From an uncultured Collinsella sp. (GTDB lineage Bacteria > Actinomycetota > Coriobacteriia > Coriobacteriales > Coriobacteriaceae): 35,377 nucleotides of DNA. The stretch is from positions 1 to 35,377 of the forward strand of contig CATYZE010000024.1 of assembly GCA_958415525.1 (NCBI GenBank). The letters are read 5' to 3'. The notes below the pieces were generated by a model, which saw nothing but the letters and a program-made list of their open reading frames with translations, had not been told where the DNA came from and searched no databases. Position 1 is the first letter of the stretch. Every line of letters starts with the position of its first letter. The position numbers and the translations under genes are program-made. Shown here piece by piece: positions 32,086 to 35,377 of the stretch.

Positions 32086-32116
32086 TACTGTCGTATTTTG
32101 GTAAGGAGTGACTCAC

Positions 32117-33004
32117 GTGACAACGATGGAGCGTCGTCCGGATTCCCGTGGCAAGGTTCGTGATATCTACGATGCCGGTGAAAACCTGCTGATGGTCGCC
32201 ACCGACCGCATTTCTGCGTTCGACTTCATTCTTCCCGACGAGATTCCGTTTAAGGGAGAGGTGCTCAACCGCATCTCGGCATTCTGGTTCGATAAGTTTG
32301 CCGACATCGTTCCCAACCACCTCGTTTCCATCGACCCGGCGGATTTCCCCGAGGAGTTTGCTGAGTATCGTGACTACCTCGCTGGCCGCGCCATGCTGGT
32401 CAAGAAGGCCCAGACGATTCCTATCGAGTGCATCGTCCGCGGCTATCTGACCGGTTCGGGCAAGAAGACCTACGACGAGAACGGCACCGTCTGCGGCATC
32501 CAACTGCCCGAGGGTTTGACCGAGGCTTCCAAGCTTCCCGAGCCGCTGTTCACGCCGTCCACGAAGGCCGAGATCGGTGACCACGACGAGAACATCTCGT
32601 TCGAGCGTTGCTGCGAGATCGTGGGCGAGGACATCGCCACGCAGATTCGCGACCTTTCCCTCAAGATCTACAAGGCTGCTGCCGAGTATGCAGCGACCCG
32701 TGGCATCATCATTGCCGACACCAAGTTCGAGTTTGGTGTCATCGATGGCAAGGTCACGCTGATCGACGAGTGCCTCACGCCTGACTCCAGCCGTTTCTGG
32801 CCTGCCGCCAGCTACGAGGAGGGCAAGATTCAGCCCAGCTACGACAAGCAATTCGTCCGCAATTGGCTCAAAGCCAACTGGGATATGACGGGGGAGACCC
32901 CGCACCTGCCCGCCGAGGTCATCGATGGCACGTCCGAGCGCTATCGCGAGGCCTTCCAGATCATTACGGGCTCCCAGTTCACAAGCATGAAGGAGAACGC
33001 ATAA
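32117..33004 (+). CDS. purC: SAICAR synthetase (phosphoribosylaminoimidazole-succinocarboxamide synthase)
   Basis: 295 aa from the GTG at 32117, eight bases after AAGGAG (32103-32108). An in-frame GTG at 32108 overlaps that site, and the ATG at 32126 is farther than usual. The enzyme condenses CAIR with aspartate using ATP in purine synthesis. Motifs: SRGKVRDIYDAGENLLMVATDRISAFD at the start, IPIECIVRGYLTGSG near residues 103-117, and LIDECLTPDSSRFW near 216-229. This is the longer eukaryote/actinobacterial-type PurC rather than the roughly 240-aa E. coli type. The next gene starts immediately after the stop. Confidence 0.96.
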   Translation: MTTMERRPDSRGKVRDIYDAGENLLMVATDRISAFDFILPDEIPFKGEVLNRISAFWFDKFADIVPNHLVSIDPADFPEEFAEYRDYLAGRAMLVKKAQTIPIECIVRGYLTGSGKKTYDENGTVCGIQLPEGLTEASKLPEPLFTPSTKAEIGDHDENISFERCCEIVGEDIATQIRDLSLKIYKAAAEYAATRGIIIADTKFEFGVIDGKVTLIDECLTPDSSRFWPAASYEEGKIQPSYDKQFVRNWLKANWDMTGETPHLPAEVIDGTSERYREAFQIITGSQFTSMKENA

Positions 33005-33580
33005 GTGAGTACCCGTAGCGCCACGAACAAGCGCACGCAATCCCACGAGGTTACCGGGGTTGCGCGCAAGTCCGCCGCATCCGCCAAGCCCGCCCGTCAG
33101 GCAGCGAGCTCTGTCCGCGTCGTGCCGGCTTCGTCTAAGGCACGCCGCAAAGAGCTCGAGAAGGGCGAGAATCTCGAGGGCCTTTCTAAAGAGGAGAAGC
33201 GCGCCCGCAAGGCTAAGCAGCGCGCCCGCGAGGATCGCATCTACACGGTGTCGAATATCCTTCTCAAGCAGGATGAGGACTACACCAAGCGCCGCCGTAT
33301 TTGGTGGGCTGTGCTCGCTATCGGCATGGTGCTCGTCGTGGCAATCTGGGCTTCGCTCTACTTCGCTCCCGGCGGCACGGTGTCCAGTCCTGTTCAGATG
33401 GTCGGCATCGTTTTGTCTTACATCGTCATTTTGGGTGACTTTATCTATGACTTCGCTCGTATTCGTCCCTTGCGCAACATGTATCGCGCGCAGGCCGAGG
33501 GCATGTCCGAGAATAAGCTCAACGCTCTTATCGAGCGCGCAGCTGCCGAGGAGGACAAAAAGGACTCCAAGAAGAAGTAG
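33005..33580 (+). CDS. Membrane protein of unknown function downstream of purC
   Basis: 191 aa. The GTG at 33005 directly follows the purC stop; AAGGAG (32990-32995) inside the end of purC serves as its ribosome binding site. Residues 1-95 are strongly basic and Ala/Lys/Arg-rich, predicted disordered or helical (LSKEEKRARKAKQRAREDR). Two membrane helices lie about 100-120 (WWAVLAIGMVLVVAIWASLYF) and 128-148, then a charged C-terminal tail ending EEDKKDSKKK. Both termini would face the cytoplasm and could contact RNA or acidic lipid; that is speculation. A terminator follows. Confidence 0.82.
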   Translation: MSTRSATNKRTQSHEVTGVARKSAASAKPARQAASSVRVVPASSKARRKELEKGENLEGLSKEEKRARKAKQRAREDRIYTVSNILLKQDEDYTKRRRIWWAVLAIGMVLVVAIWASLYFAPGGTVSSPVQMVGIVLSYIVILGDFIYDFARIRPLRNMYRAQAEGMSENKLNALIERAAAEEDKKDSKKK

Positions 33581-33610
33581 CGTTTGCATGCATACTTATC
33601 GCTAAGATAT

Positions 33611-33641
33611 AAGGCGCGTCGTTTTTGCGGCGCGCCTTTTT
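33611..33641 (+). terminator. Terminator after the purC operon
   Basis: Stem AAGGCGCGTCG/CGGCGCGCCTT (33611-33621 with 33628-33638, one wobble pair), T-rich loop and a T tail. Confidence 0.9.
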
Positions 33642-33669
33642 ACTGTTCTATAGATAGATGGAGTGGCAC

Positions 33670-34950
33670 ATGATTCGAGCTGCCCTGACGGTCGAAGAGG
33701 CTCTGGAGGGCATGAAGGCCCTAGAGCCCAAGATTAAAAACTATGCGCGCCTGGTTGTCCGCAAGGGCGTAAACGTCAAGCCCGGCCAGGAGGTTGTCGT
33801 TCAGTCTCCGGTCGAGTGCGCGCCGTTTGCGCGCGTGGTGGTCGCGGAGGCTTATGCCGCCGGCGCTGGCCACGTGACGGTCATTTGGGCCGATGATGCC
33901 GTGACGAGGCTCACGTACGAGCATGTCGATAAAACCTATTTTGAGCAGACGCCCGAGTGGAAGCGCCTGCAGCTTGATTCCTTGGCCCAGGACGGTGCCT
34001 GCTTTATCTTTATCGAGGGCGCCGACCCCGCCGCTCTGAAGGGTATCGATCCTGCCAAGCCCGCCGCGGCTTCCAAGGCAAGGAATACGCAGTGCAAGGT
34101 CTTTCGCCGTGGACTGGATTACAACATCAACCCGTGGTGTATCGCCGGCGCTCCGGTCGCTGCCTGGGCTCGCGAGGTGTTCCCGGGCGATGCGGACGAG
34201 GTCGCAATCTATAAGCTATGGAATGCGATTTTGCACACCGCCCGCGCCGATGGCCAGGACCCGGAGAGCGACTGGGAGCTTCATGACGCGGCGTTCGAAA
34301 AGAATTTGCGCTTCCTGAACGACAATCGTTTTGACTGCCTGCATTACACCGCTTCGAACGGAACCGATCTGACGATTGGCATGACGAAAGGTCACGAGTG
34401 GGCCGGCGGCAAGGGCAAGACGCCCGATGGGCACCCCTTCTTCCCCAACATTCCCACCGAGGAAGTCTTCACCTCGCCTGATCGTATGCGCGCCGACGGT
34501 ATCGTGTACTCGGCCATGCCGCTCATTCACCACGGTAACAAGGTCGACGATTTTTGGATTAAGTTCGAGGCCGGCCGCGTAGCGGACTACGATGCCCGCG
34601 TGGGCAAGGCGACGCTTGCGAGCATTATTGACACCGATGAAGGTGCCGCTCATCTGGGTGAGGTCGCGCTTATCTCCAAGAACACGCCGATCCGTGAAAG
34701 TGGCGTTCTATTCTATGACACGCTCTATGATGAGAACGCCAGCTGCCATCTCGCGCTGGGTGTCGGTTTCCCCGAATGCATCGAGGGTGGGTATGACATG
34801 TCCAAGGAGGAGCTCCTGGAGCATGGCGTTAACGTCTCGAGCACGCACGTCGATTTTATGATCGGCACGGACGACATCGATATTACGGGCGTTACGCCTG
34901 ATGGACGTGAAGTTGTGATTTTCCAGAACGGTCAATGGAGTTGGGAATAG
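33670..34950 (+). CDS. M29-family aminopeptidase (AmpS/PepS type)
   Basis: 426 aa from the ATG at 33670, chosen because GGAG (33660-33663) lies six bases upstream; an ATG 12 bases earlier is also possible. Metallo-aminopeptidase with broad N-terminal residue release. The N-terminal domain has LEPKIKNYARLVVRKGVNVKPGQEVVVQSP. The catalytic C-terminal half has GHEWAGGKGKTPDGHPFFPNIPTEEVFTSP, WIKFEAGRV, ESGVLFYDTLYDENASCHLALG and STHVDFMIGTDDIDI, which hold the Glu, His, Tyr and Asp metal and catalytic residues of this family. Cytoplasmic (no signal peptide). A single gene between a terminator and tRNA-Lys. Confidence 0.94.
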   Translation: MIRAALTVEEALEGMKALEPKIKNYARLVVRKGVNVKPGQEVVVQSPVECAPFARVVVAEAYAAGAGHVTVIWADDAVTRLTYEHVDKTYFEQTPEWKRLQLDSLAQDGACFIFIEGADPAALKGIDPAKPAAASKARNTQCKVFRRGLDYNINPWCIAGAPVAAWAREVFPGDADEVAIYKLWNAILHTARADGQDPESDWELHDAAFEKNLRFLNDNRFDCLHYTASNGTDLTIGMTKGHEWAGGKGKTPDGHPFFPNIPTEEVFTSPDRMRADGIVYSAMPLIHHGNKVDDFWIKFEAGRVADYDARVGKATLASIIDTDEGAAHLGEVALISKNTPIRESGVLFYDTLYDENASCHLALGVGFPECIEGGYDMSKEELLEHGVNVSSTHVDFMIGTDDIDITGVTPDGREVVIFQNGQWSWE

Positions 34951-34969
34951 TCCCAGACCGTGGTACAAT
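34941..34969 (+). promoter_or_regulatory. Promoter of tRNA-Lys
   Basis: TTGGGA (34941-34946), a 17-base spacer and TACAAT (34964-34969), ten bases before the tRNA. The -35 overlaps the stop codon of the aminopeptidase gene. Confidence 0.6.
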
Positions 34970-34978
34970 GCCACCCGC

Positions 34979-35054
34979 GGGCCGTTAGCTCAGCTGGCAG
35001 AGCAGGGGACTTTTAATCCCAAGGTCCAGGGTTCGAACCCCTGACGGCCCACCA
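34979..35054 (+). tRNA. tRNA-Lys (anticodon TTT)
   Basis: Cloverleaf: acceptor GGGCCGT/ACGGCCC, D-arm GCTC/GAGC, anticodon loop CTTTTAA giving anticodon TTT, T-arm CAGGG/CCCTG with loop TTCGAAC. CCA encoded at 35052-35054. The outermost pair of the anticodon stem is G-A. Confidence 0.97.
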
Positions 35055-35064
35055 TAGTTTATGC

Positions 35065-35096
35065 AGGTCAGAGACGGTGTTGTCTCTGACCTTTTT
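35065..35096 (+). terminator. Terminator of tRNA-Lys
   Basis: An 11-bp stem AGGTCAGAGAC/GTCTCTGACCT (35065-35075 with 35082-35092) followed by TTTT. Confidence 0.92.
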
Positions 35097-35102
35097 CTTT
35101 GT

Positions 35103-35131
35103 GTACCCCGCGAGTACCCAAAACGGTACCC
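35103..35131. repeat. Three GTACCC repeats after tRNA-Lys
   Basis: GTACCC at 35103-35108, 35114-35119 and 35126-35131 (spacing 11 and 12 bases), just downstream of the tRNA terminator. They could be arm-type recombinase sites or chance; no integrase is in the window. Confidence 0.45.
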
Positions 35132-35193
35132 CTCAAATCACGTGGATTCCATAATTCTGGCCTGTCCGTAGGGGGGGCATAGCGTCCCGATGG

Positions 35194-35237
35194 TCGGACG
35201 GATGGATCGTTGTTGATGCATCCGTCCATCCGTCCGA
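35194..35237. repeat. Perfect 13-bp inverted repeat
   Basis: TCGGACGGATGGA (35194-35206) and TCCATCCGTCCGA (35225-35237) around an 18-base loop, no T tail. The arm itself contains a GGACGGATGGA tandem-like pattern. Function unknown. Confidence 0.7.
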
Positions 35238-35280
35238 GGGGACGGGAGACGGCTCGAGCAGGGGGCGAGCGTTCTGTGCG

Positions 35281-35328
35281 CTTTCGATAGCCGTAGGGGC
35301 TCCATGTCTAGCCCCAGGCTGTCGAAAG
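35281..35328. repeat. Long interrupted inverted repeat (hairpin)
   Basis: CTTTCGA/TCGAAAG (35281-35287 with 35322-35328), AGCC/GGCT (35289-35292 with 35317-35320) and GGGGCT/AGCCCC (35296-35301 with 35310-35315) nest into one 48-base hairpin with small internal mismatches. No T tail. From 35055 to the window end I see no gene; only the terminator and these repeats. Confidence 0.7.
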
Positions 35329-35377
35329 GGAGTTGAACGCGAGCCTTGATGCTCGTGGAGCAGGGGCGCTATTGGGG

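Noticed and set aside
32015..33589. 524-codon minus-strand frame
   Set aside because: Antisense of purC and the following membrane gene, both of which have ribosome binding sites and sensible products.

Overview
The window looks like the replication-origin region of a Coriobacteriia chromosome, most likely Collinsella or a close relative. This is an inference from GC-rich codon use, an actinobacterial rpmH-rnpA-yidD-yidC-jag-rsmG-parA-parB order lacking mnmE/mnmG, adjacent WYL regulators, and a TQXA/SpaA surface protein. No 16S gene is present to confirm it.

Origin block (1-8810). On the minus strand lie an unnamed GHKL-ATPase/winged-helix gene, dnaA, and the first 28 codons of dnaN. The dnaA-dnaN gap holds an AT-rich stretch, five DnaA-trio-like triplets and DnaA-box-like 9-mers. 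A second box cluster lies upstream of the GHKL gene, so the origin appears bipartite with two genes between its halves. On the plus strand follow rpmH, rnpA, yidD, yidC, jag, a terminator, rsmG, three perfect parS sites, parA, parB and a small membrane-anchor gene.

Housekeeping block (8811-19610). rlmN (minus) is divergent from ddl, which overlaps a gene for a DnaQ-exonuclease/DinG-helicase fusion. Convergent with that gene is a pair of overlapping WYL-regulator genes (PafBC-like arrangement). Next come a large membrane protein with a degenerate, split M28-peptidase fold and a small one-TM protein.

Accessory block (19611-23845). A long LPXTG adhesin with a thioester domain and several SpaA/Cna-B repeats reads on the minus strand. 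It is followed by tRNA-Gly(CCC), whose downstream region contains hairpin-rich repeats ending in copies of the tRNA 3' end.

Right block (23846-35377). purB; a membrane-tethered solute-binding protein overlapping a GGDEF diguanylate cyclase; a TSCPD-domain protein overlapping a Tat-type lipoprotein; an OmpR-type response regulator and histidine kinase; purC with a small unknown membrane protein; an M29 aminopeptidase; and tRNA-Lys(TTT). The last 300 bases are non-coding and rich in inverted repeats. No CRISPR array, transposase, integrase or rRNA was seen.
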